Assembly (NCBI GenBank): GCA_022448705.1
Contig: JAKUUF010000016.1
Coordinates: 1-18,589, forward strand
Direction of reading: 5' to 3'
Origin: SAR324 cluster bacterium
GTDB taxonomy: Bacteria; SAR324; NAC60-12
Length of the DNA stretch: 18,589 bases
Shown piece after piece: positions 1 to 7,214 of the stretch. The translations under genes were made by a program, and so were the position numbers. The notes beneath the pieces were generated by a model. The model saw nothing but the letters and a program-made list of their open reading frames with translations. It was not told where the DNA came from and made no database searches. Position 1 is the first letter of the stretch; the number at the start of each line of letters is the position of its first letter.

Positions 1-537
1 GAGATCTTTGATCAATCATATCTGCGCCGTGGAAACAGACAAAATTTGAATTTTCAAAACTGCGAGGGCAAAACCGTAGAATTTGAGCTTTCAGATGTTT
101 CCAGAAATCTGCGTTTCCCGGTTGAGTTTCTGAAAAAGATCAGTTCAACTCCAGGCTTGATGAATTATAGTGAGTTCATGAAATTAACTGAAAGGGACTT
201 TCAAAACAGGATATTTGCAGAAATTGACCAGATACTAAATACCAGTGGTCCGAAACCATCTACACAAATGCAATGGTCTGCAGAGGATAAGGCAAAAGAA
301 GTTCCTTTTGGGACATTGAATTTAAATCTTGAAAAATCACTGGCATTGAAAAATGAAGGGGTTGTTTCATTTCAATTGCGAAAAGAAGGCAGTCACTGGT
401 ATACCTACCATACTGATCAGGACAATAAAGTCGTCTTACATCTACCTGCAGGAAGATATTACCTACATGTTGCCGGGATTTTACGTAAAACTTTTTTTAT
501 GATTGCAGAAACTCAATTCAAGATTTCAATTGAGTGA
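1..537 (+). CDS. Unrecognised protein, C-terminal part (5' end outside window)
   Basis: The reading frame is open from the first base of the window to a TGA at 535-537, so this is the 3' part of a longer gene; about 178 residues are visible. An in-frame TTG at 46 could be mistaken for a start, but the frame runs through it without a stop. The first two thirds are mixed polar/hydrophobic with no motif I recognise. The last 60 residues alternate hydrophobic and polar positions (VVSFQLRKEG, KVVLHLPAGRYYLHV) and look like a small beta-sandwich or Ig-like module. No membrane segment is visible. It ends 75 bp before the 3' end of the convergent MATE gene. I cannot assign a function. Confidence 0.6.
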   Translation, partial: EIFDQSYLRRGNRQNLNFQNCEGKTVEFELSDVSRNLRFPVEFLKKISSTPGLMNYSEFMKLTERDFQNRIFAEIDQILNTSGPKPSTQMQWSAEDKAKEVPFGTLNLNLEKSLALKNEGVVSFQLRKEGSHWYTYHTDQDNKVVLHLPAGRYYLHVAGILRKTFFMIAETQFKISIE

Positions 538-612
538 GTTGTCGGCAAAGCAAATTTGGAAGTGATTATTAGTGAATTGCCTGATAGAGATTAACTGATG
601 AAAGTGAAATCT

Positions 613-2001
613 TCATATTTTTTGATCTGAAATGAAATGTATAATTGAACTTCGATACCAAAGCCAGGCAATCACACCAGTTACAAAATTACCTGCTGCG
701 ATGCCGAAAAAGAACCCGGCAGTGTTCCAGAGATGTGATCCAAGATAGACCAGTGGAATAAGTATCAGAAAAAGTCTCATGATATTGATTGCGGTTGAGT
801 GAAAAGGGCGGTGAAGCGCGTTGCATGAGGCACTGATCAGCTGTGATATTCCATGAAAGGCGAAACCAGAAGGTACGATCCAGAAGAACTGCTTTATGAA
901 ATCCTGGATTAATGAGTCATCTGCAAATGCCCAGGCAATGCTTCCTGAAAGAAGTGCAAGCACTCCCCAGGCAGTAGCACCCCAAATCATGGCAAACCGT
1001 ATAGAGAATTTGTTTGCCTGAATAATCCTGTCATTTTTCCCTGCACCGTAGTTCTGACCAATGAAAGGTATGAGCACCGATGCAAGTGCCATAAAACCAA
1101 TCATTGCTATAGATTCTATGCGTGTACCTACCCCGAATGCTGCTACAGTAGCTTCACCAAGGTCAGCTGCAATTCGGGTCAGAAAAGCATTTGAGATTGG
1201 GAAAAGCAGTTGTGTCAGCATTGCAGGAATCCCGATATAAAGTAAGGCTTTCCAGGAAAGCAGTATTTCAGCAAATCCCGGCCAGGAAATGGTGAGCATT
1301 CGTTCACGTTTCCCGAGCACCCACAGGCCTGCAATCATAATGCTGAAATAGGAAATAACTGTGGCGATTGCAGCACCCTTTATTCCAAGTTCAGGAAAAG
1401 GACCATAGCCAAAGATCAAAAGGGGATCCAGCACGGCATTAACACCTGCGGCAATCATCATAATCCAGCTGGGAGTTTTAGTATCGCCAGTTGCGCGAAT
1501 TGCACTGTTTCCAACAATGGGTATCACTACAAAAACCACTCCCGCCAACCATGGAACCATGTATTCCTTGATCAGCTGAATCGATTCTTCTGTTGCTCCA
1601 ATAAGAGTGAATATAGTTCCTAGTGAAAAAAAACTAATTGCGGCGACACAAATGATAATCAGGGAAACAAGAAGCAGGCTGTCTGTGGTCAGACGCCTGA
1701 CCCTGTGCTGGTCACCTTCACCTATTGCGCGAGAAATAACGGCAGAGGCGCCGATTCCTATCCCAAAAGAAAAACTCATCAACGTGAAAGTAACTGGGAA
1801 AATGAAACTGATGGCCACCAGCTCACGGACTCCAATCAGGCTGATGTAAAATGTATCAACCAGGCTAAAGAGCATAATCGAGATAAGTCCAAACATCATT
1901 GGAACAGACAGACGAATCAGGGAGGAACCTACTGGTCCTTCTGTCATGCGCTTACTGTCTGAGTTTTGTGTGGAAGAATTAGCCGGCTGCGAGGATGTCA
2001 A
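613..2001 (-). CDS. MATE-family multidrug/cation antiporter (NorM/DinF-like)
   Basis: Predicted inner-membrane transporter of about 462 residues, the usual MATE size, with roughly twelve hydrophobic segments. Family hallmarks are visible: an N-terminal TEGPVGSSLIRLSVPMM segment, the first-helix DTFYISLIG motif, the RAIGEGD loop, the NSAIRATGDTKTP segment that starts the second half of the bundle and GQNYGAGK in its later part. MATE proteins export drugs or metabolites in exchange for Na+ or H+; the substrate cannot be read here. The longest frame starts at a TTG (2001) with a weak AGG upstream. An ATG at 1947 would remove 18 polar residues and give the more typical N-terminus MTEGP; either is possible. 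It is divergent from the VWA gene and convergent with the partial gene at the window start. Confidence 0.9.
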   Translation of the reverse strand: MTSSQPANSSTQNSDSKRMTEGPVGSSLIRLSVPMMFGLISIMLFSLVDTFYISLIGVRELVAISFIFPVTFTLMSFSFGIGIGASAVISRAIGEGDQHRVRRLTTDSLLLVSLIIICVAAISFFSLGTIFTLIGATEESIQLIKEYMVPWLAGVVFVVIPIVGNSAIRATGDTKTPSWIMMIAAGVNAVLDPLLIFGYGPFPELGIKGAAIATVISYFSIMIAGLWVLGKRERMLTISWPGFAEILLSWKALLYIGIPAMLTQLLFPISNAFLTRIAADLGEATVAAFGVGTRIESIAMIGFMALASVLIPFIGQNYGAGKNDRIIQANKFSIRFAMIWGATAWGVLALLSGSIAWAFADDSLIQDFIKQFFWIVPSGFAFHGISQLISASCNALHRPFHSTAINIMRLFLILIPLVYLGSHLWNTAGFFFGIAAGNFVTGVIAWLWYRSSIIHFISDQKI

Positions 2002-2271
2002 GAATACCTGAAAATGTGATGATTTGAGTTTTTACCATGTTCGAAAATCGATGGGACGATAATATCACATACCATACATAACTAATAATGTTGATAACAT
2101 AGGTAAGGAATTTAGAATTTAATTTTTTTCGATCAATCTGCAATCAACTTGATAACCAGGAACATCTATGTGAGTCTTTATGAGCATTACATTCATGATT
2201 ATTAACAGTCTTAGATAGCCAAGTGCTATTCACGACTTATAAACGGCAATTTTGCGTTTAGTATTATTAAA
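2002..2271. other. Divergent intergenic region, 270 bp
   Basis: AT-rich spacer between the MATE gene (minus) and the VWA gene (plus), which must hold both promoters. I see no confident -35/-10 pair. A small inverted repeat, ATGTT-GAT-AACAT, at 2088-2100 could be an operator half of an unknown regulator, but this length is close to chance. No Shine-Dalgarno precedes the ATG at 2272. Confidence 0.4.
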
Positions 2272-3468
2272 ATGAATTCAGCTTACGAAAATTTAGCCCT
2301 GCGCGGTGAATTGAGTGCAAACCTGGTTGGATTCTGCCGTTATCTGCGCTTGAATGGACTGAAGCCTGGAATGGGAGAGCAGATGGATGCATTGCGGGCA
2401 CTTGAGGAGGTGGACTTTGAAAATGAGACCTCTTTCAGAATGGCTCTCCGTACAACACTGGCAAAGAGTACTAAGGAACAGGAAATATTTGATGAACACT
2501 TCCATCCATTCTGGGATGTCTGGGATAATGCTGAAAATCTTTACAACCAATCGAATGCAAAACAGGAAGAATCCTCAGTAATAACAGTTGAACATACACC
2601 AAAAAACCAATCTTTTGTTTCGATCAGTGACTGGCTGAGTAATGTTGATTCTGCCGAAGAGGAAAAAGAAGCTGCAGGTTACAGTCCTTTTGAAACTGAA
2701 TCTGAACGCGATTTCAGCACATTTCAGGCAGATGAGCTTTCAGAAGTTATGCGCCTTATCAATGAAGTAGGCAGGGCACTGGCCACCAGATTCAGCCGGC
2801 GTACAATGGAAACAAAAAAACGTGGACAGTTTGATTTTCGCAGAACCATGCGCCTTAGTTTGCGTCGTGGAGGAGAAATATTGGATTTGGCACATTACCG
2901 ACGCAGGCGACAGCGTCTCAAACTTGTGCTGCTGTGTGATGTAAGCAAGTCGATGGATCTTTACAGCCGTTTCCTGATCCAGTTTATATATGCTTTCCAA
3001 AGTGTTTACAGGCGTATTGAGACCTTTGTCTTTGGTACATCTCTTCACCGTATCACGGATATCTTGCGTGATGAAGAGCTTTCAAATGCGCTTGATTACC
3101 TTTCCGGAACAGTCAAAGACTGGTCCGGAGGGACAAAAATTGGAGCATCACTTGAACAATTTGTCTCAAATTACGGCATCAAGCTAGTTGATTCTCAGAC
3201 TGTGGTACTTATAATCAGTGACGGCTGGGATACCGGTGAAGTAGATTTACTAGAAAACAACATGCAGTATTTGCATAAAAATTCCAGATATGTTCTCTGG
3301 TTGAACCCACTGAAAGGAAGCCCGGGATTTCAGCCTACTACACGTGGTATGCAGGCGGCTCTGCCGTATATTGATTTTTTTGCATCAGCACATAACATAA
3401 TCAGTCTCAGGAATCTTGTCCGCCAGTTGACACTGATCCAGTCAGGACAAGTCAGTATGCAGGCTTAA
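2272..3468 (+). CDS. CoxE-like VWA domain protein
   Basis: A 398-residue soluble protein. The first ~95 residues resemble the N-terminus of CoxE/VWA-containing proteins (LRLNGLKPGMGEQMDALRAL). An acidic linker (about 100-150) and an Arg-rich segment (about 174-215, with RRGGEILDLAHYRRRRQR) lead into a VWA domain. The metal-ion-dependent adhesion site is intact: D223-x-S225-x-S227 (DVSKS), T288 in SGGT and D317 in ISDGWD. CoxE-family proteins usually work with a MoxR-type AAA+ ATPase to insert metal or remodel enzyme complexes. No MoxR gene or obvious client enzyme is adjacent, so the partner is unknown. The ATG at 2272 has no Shine-Dalgarno; the upstream sequence is AT-rich. Confidence 0.85.
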   Translation: MNSAYENLALRGELSANLVGFCRYLRLNGLKPGMGEQMDALRALEEVDFENETSFRMALRTTLAKSTKEQEIFDEHFHPFWDVWDNAENLYNQSNAKQEESSVITVEHTPKNQSFVSISDWLSNVDSAEEEKEAAGYSPFETESERDFSTFQADELSEVMRLINEVGRALATRFSRRTMETKKRGQFDFRRTMRLSLRRGGEILDLAHYRRRRQRLKLVLLCDVSKSMDLYSRFLIQFIYAFQSVYRRIETFVFGTSLHRITDILRDEELSNALDYLSGTVKDWSGGTKIGASLEQFVSNYGIKLVDSQTVVLIISDGWDTGEVDLLENNMQYLHKNSRYVLWLNPLKGSPGFQPTTRGMQAALPYIDFFASAHNIISLRNLVRQLTLIQSGQVSMQA

Positions 3469-3546
3469 GAAGGCTGACTGGGTTGATGATATTTCTGATT
3501 GTAAATGATTTGCGCTTATTAACTTTAAATTAAATTTTGTACTGGC

Positions 3547-4083
3547 TTGACATTATACACTTTCGACAATTCCACCCCTGAAATTAAAGAAACGTCTTTC
3601 ATTGCACCTAACGCAAGCCTTATTGGCCGGGTGAAGATTGGTGAAAATTCATCAGTCTGGTTTAACACAGTTCTCCGGGGAGATATGGAAAACATCAGCA
3701 TCGGCGATGAGTCAAATATACAGGATTTAAGCATGGGACACGCCGACCCAGGATTCCCTTTGGTTGTAGGGAACAGGGTAACCATAGGGCACCACTGTGT
3801 TGTGCACGGGTGCAGAATTGAAGACGACTGCCTGATTGGAATGGGTGCGATTATAATGAATGGAGTAAGAATTGGAAGGGGAAGCATAATCGGTGCTGGC
3901 GCAGTTCTGCTGGAGGGAATGGAAGTTCCCGAATTTTCCATGGTTGTAGGATCACCTGCTAAGGTTAGAAAGACTTATGATGAAAGTATATTGGAGAATA
4001 TCAGGGAGTCCGCACAGATATATGTGAAAAGATCGATCAGCTACAGGGAGCAGAGTAACGTTTTATGCCTAGGGGTTTTGTAA
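3547..4083 (+). CDS. Gamma-carbonic-anhydrase-like hexapeptide-repeat protein (YrdA/PaaY type)
   Basis: A 178-residue left-handed beta-helix protein with repeated [LIV]-G-x-x hexapeptides (SLIGRVKIGENSSVWFNTV, then IGDESNIQD, VGNRVTIG, IGMGAIIMNGVRIG, IGAGAVLLEG) and a C-terminal helix starting near SPAKVRKTYDE. Residues matching the gamma-CA site are present: R44, D46 and D60 in the rungs, and the zinc ligands H65, H82 and H87, the last two in GHHCVVHGC with the family's five-residue spacing. The family forms trimers with the metal at subunit interfaces; many members lack measurable carbonic anhydrase activity, so the reaction is uncertain. The start must be TTG at 3547, because the frame has a TAA at 3526 and no ATG or GTG between. 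It lies 78 bp after the VWA gene on the same strand. Confidence 0.88.
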   Translation: MTLYTFDNSTPEIKETSFIAPNASLIGRVKIGENSSVWFNTVLRGDMENISIGDESNIQDLSMGHADPGFPLVVGNRVTIGHHCVVHGCRIEDDCLIGMGAIIMNGVRIGRGSIIGAGAVLLEGMEVPEFSMVVGSPAKVRKTYDESILENIRESAQIYVKRSISYREQSNVLCLGVL

Positions 4084-4163
4084 AAGAGCATTCAGTGTGT
4101 TTGTGAATTCAGCCGGATTAAGACACTTTTGTAAATCTATAATTTATTGCGATGGTGCAGAAT

Positions 4164-4195
4164 GCCTGTAAGGAATGAATTTCCTTCAAACGGGC
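4164..4195. terminator. Two-part hairpin between convergent genes (possible terminator, no U-tract)
   Basis: GCCTGT/ACGGGC (one G-U pair) encloses AAGGAA/TTCCTT with a TGAAT loop and a three-base CAA bulge, giving about 12 base pairs. It lies between the end of the gamma-CA gene and the end of the minus-strand gene at 4256. Neither strand shows a T-run after it, so intrinsic termination would be weak. It could instead protect mRNA 3' ends. Confidence 0.4.
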
Positions 4196-4255
4196 GGGGT
4201 GAGATGCAAATATTTGAGTTTAATTTTGCACCAGAGTGTATCTCAGCTTGGAGGG

Positions 4256-4630
4256 TCAGGCAGCAATTTCATTAGACTCCCGAGCGTGAAGAATTGCACT
4301 AAATGCTGTTTGCAGCTCGTTGGGGCTAAGTTCGGTAAGTTCAGTGTAGTCGCTGTTCAACGTGTCATTTATGAAACGGAGCTTCGGTTCCTTTGAAACA
4401 TAGCCCAGTTGATTCAACTGATGGTCCAATGTTTCGAAGACTCTGTTGCGCAACTGTTCGTTGGTCTTTATATCTTGTGCCAGAATCTTTCTTCCATAGA
4501 AACTGTTGTCATTTATCTCACCTTTGAAAGACTGCTTTGACAGGGTTTTTTCTCCTCTTAATTCTACTGCGACTATCACTGAAGTGATAATTACCGAAGT
4601 AAGGCAGAAAATTAATAAAGCCATTTCCAT
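4256..4630 (-). CDS. Small membrane-anchored protein of unknown function
   Basis: A 124-residue protein with one N-terminal hydrophobic helix (about residues 3-21, ALLIFCLTSVIITSVIVAV) and a mostly helical polar remainder containing a possible amphipathic stretch (ETLDHQLNQLG). The helix has little charge before it, so it could be a signal anchor. The start ATG at 4630 is preceded by AGAGGA at good spacing, one of the few clear ribosome binding sites in this window, which supports it as a real gene although I do not recognise the family. It is divergent from the flagellar block and convergent with the gamma-CA gene. Confidence 0.6.
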   Translation of the reverse strand: MEMALLIFCLTSVIITSVIVAVELRGEKTLSKQSFKGEINDNSFYGRKILAQDIKTNEQLRNRVFETLDHQLNQLGYVSKEPKLRFINDTLNSDYTELTELSPNELQTAFSAILHARESNEIAA

Positions 4631-4940
4631 TTTAATCCTCTTGTGCTGGATTTATCGAAAGTTTTGGTCAAGCGGAAACAATGCAGAAAACAGACCAGTA
4701 TATTGCAGTCCAAAATTAACATCCTGATCTGGTTGCAAGCTGAGCGATTCTTTACTTCAGTTTTTTAAGGGACTCCCTCTGTTAAACTGGTGATAGATAT
4801 TTATAAAATTTCTGTAATTCTGTTCAATAAATTCCACACAATTTTCTGAAAGACTCACTTTCTGCTTTAATACTTATTTTCTGGCTGCAAAGTTTTGGTA
4901 TTCAAGTAAAGTTCTTTTGTTTTTAGAAGTACTTTTTTAG

Positions 4941-4963
4941 GTATTTTTTTATGGAAAAAATAC
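4941..4963. repeat. AT-rich inverted repeat upstream of the flgI promoter
   Basis: GTATTTTTT, a five-base TATGG spacer, then AAAAAATAC: a perfect 9-bp inverted repeat, with flanking GG/CC extending it if one A is bulged. It sits about 55 bp before the sigma-54-like -24 element. It could be a bent-DNA element or regulator site. It cannot be a terminator for flgI, and no plus-strand gene ends just upstream. Confidence 0.35.
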
Positions 4964-5017
4964 ACCAGAATAAGCAAATTTTACTTGTAATTACCTAATA
5001 GAAAAACTGCTCCTTTC

Positions 5018-5033
5018 TGGCATTGAACTTGTA
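5018..5033 (+). promoter_or_regulatory. Sigma-54-like (-24/-12) promoter of flgI
   Basis: TGGCATTGAACTTGTA matches the sigma-54 consensus TGGCAC-N5-TTGCA at the invariant GG and at TTG with correct spacing; the -12 C is T here. The predicted start near 5045 leaves a leader of about 35 nt before the ATG of flgI. Sigma-54 control of basal-body genes is common in deltaproteobacteria, campylobacters and vibrios. No enhancer site could be identified. Confidence 0.45.
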
Positions 5034-5079
5034 TTACAATCTGGAATCAAAAACCGGATATTAACTTTAATAATCCTTC

Positions 5080-6195
5080 ATGAACTTTTATAGAATTATT
5101 CGATTGTGCAAATTGTTACTGCTCTTTTTCGTAGCAGCATTGATTTCGACTCCGGTATGGGGAGTGCGTGTTAAAGATGTGGCCGCATTGAGAGGAGCTC
5201 GTGATAACGAACTTATCGGATTCGGGATTGTGGTTGGTTTGGACGGAACAGGTGATACACAGGAAAGCCTGCTTTCACGTAAGCCGATAGTAAACGCTTT
5301 GGAAAGGATTGGTATCAGCTTAGAAAGTCAGGATATTCTGGGACGCAGTATAGCCGCTGTTTGGCTGACAGCAACTTTACCTCCCTTCGCCAAATCAGGA
5401 CAGCGTCTGGATATAACAGTTGCAACAATCGGTGACGCAGTATCCCTTCGTGGAGGAATCCTGATCATGGCTCCCTTGCGCGGGCCTGATCGGCTGGTAT
5501 ATGCAGTGGGTCAGGGGCCCATTGCCGGAATACCAAAAGGAGTAAGCAGGGCTGATGCCCTGCCTCCAGAGGAACTGGTTAACCTGCCGATTGGGTCAAG
5601 GATGGTGGCCTCAGTAGGTCAGGTCCTGGGTGGAGCAATAGTTGAACGTGAAATAAATTTAAATCTGAACAGTCGTGCACGGGTTTATATGAATTTACAC
5701 TCTCCAGATTTCACTACTGCTTTCCGTCTGGCAAAGCTGATTAATCAGAAATTGGGAATTCGCAGTGCTCGGGCACAGGATGCAGGCACTGTTGAAGTAT
5801 CAGTGCCGGACAGTTACCTGGGCAACACAGTTGAGCTTATATCTTTCATAGAAAATTTAGAAATATCTCCGGATCATACTGCCAAAGTTGTACTTGATGA
5901 ACGTTCCGGGACAGTAGTCATGGGCGGGAGCGTCAGGATTTCACCAATTGCCATATCTCAAAACGGTTTGAACATCCAGGTCAAGCTTCCATCTCCAAAC
6001 GCGCAGGGAGAACAAGGTGCACAAGCAGAGGGAACAACTTTAGCTTCCAATGTATTTATGTTGAAAGGAGGCGCCGATCTTAAGGAAATTGTTGATGGTT
6101 TTAATAAGATTGGAGCATCCAGTAAAGATTTAATTGAAGTTCTTAAGGCGGTTAAAACTGCGGGAGCACTTCATGCAGAACTTGTTATTCGTTAA
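5080..6195 (+). CDS. flgI: Flagellar P-ring protein FlgI
   Basis: A 371-residue periplasmic protein that forms the peptidoglycan-embedded P ring around the flagellar rod. It begins with a Sec signal peptide (basic RIIRLCK, then LLLLFFVAALISTP, with cleavage near VWG). The mature start VRVKDVAALRGARDNELIGFGIVVGLDGTGD is diagnostic of FlgI, as are TLPPFAKSGQRLDITVATIGDA, GGILIMAPLRGPD, VVLDERSGTVVMGG and the C-terminal GGADLKEIVDGFNKIGASSKDLIEVLKAVKTAGALHAEL. Length is standard. It is the first gene after a long non-coding region with a sigma-54-like promoter; flgA, flgG and flgH, usual upstream neighbours, are not in this window. The ATG lacks a Shine-Dalgarno. flgJ follows after 6 bp. Confidence 0.97.
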   Translation: MNFYRIIRLCKLLLLFFVAALISTPVWGVRVKDVAALRGARDNELIGFGIVVGLDGTGDTQESLLSRKPIVNALERIGISLESQDILGRSIAAVWLTATLPPFAKSGQRLDITVATIGDAVSLRGGILIMAPLRGPDRLVYAVGQGPIAGIPKGVSRADALPPEELVNLPIGSRMVASVGQVLGGAIVEREINLNLNSRARVYMNLHSPDFTTAFRLAKLINQKLGIRSARAQDAGTVEVSVPDSYLGNTVELISFIENLEISPDHTAKVVLDERSGTVVMGGSVRISPIAISQNGLNIQVKLPSPNAQGEQGAQAEGTTLASNVFMLKGGADLKEIVDGFNKIGASSKDLIEVLKAVKTAGALHAELVIR

Positions 6196-6201
6196 ATAAT
6201 T

Positions 6202-6522
6202 ATGAAAGCACTGATGCCATTGCCTCTTTCAGCGCTGACACTGCGCATGGATCAGTTAAGGGAAATTCCTGATGCAAAAGGTAAAACCGATGATGCCAGG
6301 CTTCGTGAAGCGTCAAATGAATTTGAAGCAATTTTTATTCAGCAGATGTTGAAAACAATGCGCAAGACATCATTGGAATCTGATTTTATTAAAAAGTCTG
6401 AAGGTGAAAAAATATTTCGATCAATGCTGGATGAACAGTACGCCATTCTTTCGGCTAAATCTGGGAGACTGGGTCTTGGAGAGATGATTTATCAGCAGTT
6501 AAAATCTAATTTGAAAAAATAA
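6202..6522 (+). CDS. flgJ: Rod-binding protein FlgJ, N-terminal capping domain only
   Basis: A 106-residue protein equal to the N-terminal rod-capping domain of FlgJ: LREASNEFEAIFIQQMLKTMRKTS followed by GEKIFRSMLDEQYAILSAKSGRLGLGEMIYQQL. In E. coli and Salmonella this domain is fused to a C-terminal muramidase that opens peptidoglycan for the rod; that domain is absent here. This is the normal state in deltaproteobacteria and several other groups, where a separate hydrolase does the job. It lies 6 bp after flgI and is surely cotranscribed. It is followed by 325 bp holding the sigma-28-like promoter of flgM. Confidence 0.93.
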   Translation: MKALMPLPLSALTLRMDQLREIPDAKGKTDDARLREASNEFEAIFIQQMLKTMRKTSLESDFIKKSEGEKIFRSMLDEQYAILSAKSGRLGLGEMIYQQLKSNLKK

Positions 6523-6532
6523 CAAAAATAAC

Positions 6533-6560
6533 TAAAGTTTTTCGACTGATCTGCCGATGC
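6533..6560 (+). promoter_or_regulatory. Sigma-28 (FliA) type promoter for flgM-flgN-flgK-flgL
   Basis: TAAAGTTT at 6533-6540 is an exact match to the enterobacterial FliA -35 consensus, and GCCGATGC at 6553-6560 matches the -10 consensus GCCGATAA at six of eight positions. The spacer is 12 nt, one more than the usual 11. It begins 11 nt after the flgJ stop and would give a leader of about 280 nt before flgM. Late flagellar genes, including flgM and the hook-associated proteins, are classic sigma-28 targets, which fits the genes downstream. Confidence 0.7.
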
Positions 6561-6754
6561 ATGCAATAAGGTGTTTTAGTGACTTATGCCGGGTGAGAAA
6601 ACAGAATATCCCGGTTCATGAAAACATCTTATAAGGCCCAAGAATAAAGTAGTAAATAATGGTTTTTCCAGCGAAGTTAAAATAACTTCTTGAAACCAGT
6701 TAATTTACACGCCCTATGGGTCTTCTCTGCTGAGCAAACTGAACCTTAATTGTT

Positions 6755-6785
6755 ATGCTTGTCAGAGTCTGCGGGCATGCTTGTC
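6755..6785. repeat. Tandem 9-bp direct repeat ATGCTTGTC, 22 bp apart
   Basis: ATGCTTGTC occurs at 6755-6763 and again at 6777-6785, so the copies lie on the same face of the helix, about two turns apart. They are between the sigma-28-like promoter and flgM. This could be a paired regulator site or a second promoter's control element; it could also be chance. Confidence 0.35.
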
Positions 6786-6847
6786 GGCATACACCGGACA
6801 TTCCCGTGGAGTTAGGGAACTGAACTATTTAACATGAAAGGTGGATT

Positions 6848-7144
6848 ATGAAAATCACAGGTCAACAGCCTCCCGAATTTCATGGAGTAAAGGGGGGAGC
6901 AGGTAAAGACAATCAGAAAGCCGCAGATAGGTCAGGCACGCTACCAGGTTCAGGTGAACCTCCTGTCAAGACTTCGACTTTTGTGATGAACAAAATAAAA
7001 AGTCGAATAAATGCAGAGCCTGAAGTACGAGCAGACAGGGTTGCTGAGCTGAAAGCTAAAATCAAGAGCGGTGAATACAAGGTCGATTCTGAAAGACTTG
7101 CCAAAAAAATGCTTGAAGATGCTTTTCAGGAAGATATTTCCTGA
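6848..7144 (+). CDS. flgM: Anti-sigma-28 factor FlgM
   Basis: A 98-residue polar protein, within the normal FlgM range. The first 45 residues are Gly/Pro/Lys-rich and look disordered, as expected for a protein exported through the hook. The C-terminal half carries the sigma-28-binding signature, RVAELKAKIKSGEYKVDSERLAKKMLEDAF. FlgM holds FliA inactive until the hook-basal body is complete and FlgM is secreted. The ATG has a good ribosome binding site (AGGTGG). A five-codon ORF at 6834-6851 ends in a TGA overlapping this ATG. It is the first gene of the class-III-like operon with flgN, flgK and flgL. Confidence 0.9.
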   Translation: MKITGQQPPEFHGVKGGAGKDNQKAADRSGTLPGSGEPPVKTSTFVMNKIKSRINAEPEVRADRVAELKAKIKSGEYKVDSERLAKKMLEDAFQEDIS

Positions 7145-7157
7145 GACAGAAACAGTA

Positions 7158-7214
7158 GTGAGCAGCAATCTAGTAGTTTTATGCAGGTCAACAAATTGTA
7201 TTTTTAAATTATGA
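7158..7214 (+). other. Possible coupling ORF before flgN (GTG start, ATGA overlap)
   Basis: An 18-codon frame from GTG (7158) stops at TGA 7212-7214, overlapping the flgN ATG by four bases. A second short frame (ATG 7181 to TAA 7207, eight codons) ends 3 nt before the same ATG. flgN has no Shine-Dalgarno, so re-initiation from one of these is conceivable. Both could be chance. Confidence 0.2.

Larger units (their letters stand above)
4631..5079. other. 449-bp intergenic region upstream of flgI
   Basis: No gene is apparent. The sequence is AT-rich with several T/A tracts, an AT-rich hairpin at 4941-4963 and a sigma-54-like promoter at 5018-5033. The length and A-tracts suit an enhancer-dependent promoter region shared with the divergent small gene at 4256-4630. 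Confidence 0.5.
6523..6847. other. 325-bp flgJ-flgM intergenic region and flgM leader
   Basis: No gene is visible. Downstream of the sigma-28-like promoter the leader contains a small hairpin, CCGGG/CCCGG (6589-6614), a perfect 9-bp direct repeat (6755-6763 and 6777-6785) and CGGG/CCCG (6772-6775, 6803-6806) enclosing ATGC/GCAT. The purpose of so long a structured leader is not evident. Confidence 0.5.

Noticed and set aside
1607..1962. Two plus-strand ORFs inside the MATE gene
   Set aside because: Antisense shadows of a clear MATE coding sequence.
4175..4396. 73-residue plus-strand ORF
   Set aside because: It overlaps the better-supported minus-strand gene (AGAGGA site, signal anchor), its start lies inside the 4164-4195 hairpin and it has no motif.
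4906..4935. TAAAGTTC resembling a sigma-28 -35 element upstream of flgI
   Set aside because: No GCCGAT-like -10 follows at suitable spacing.
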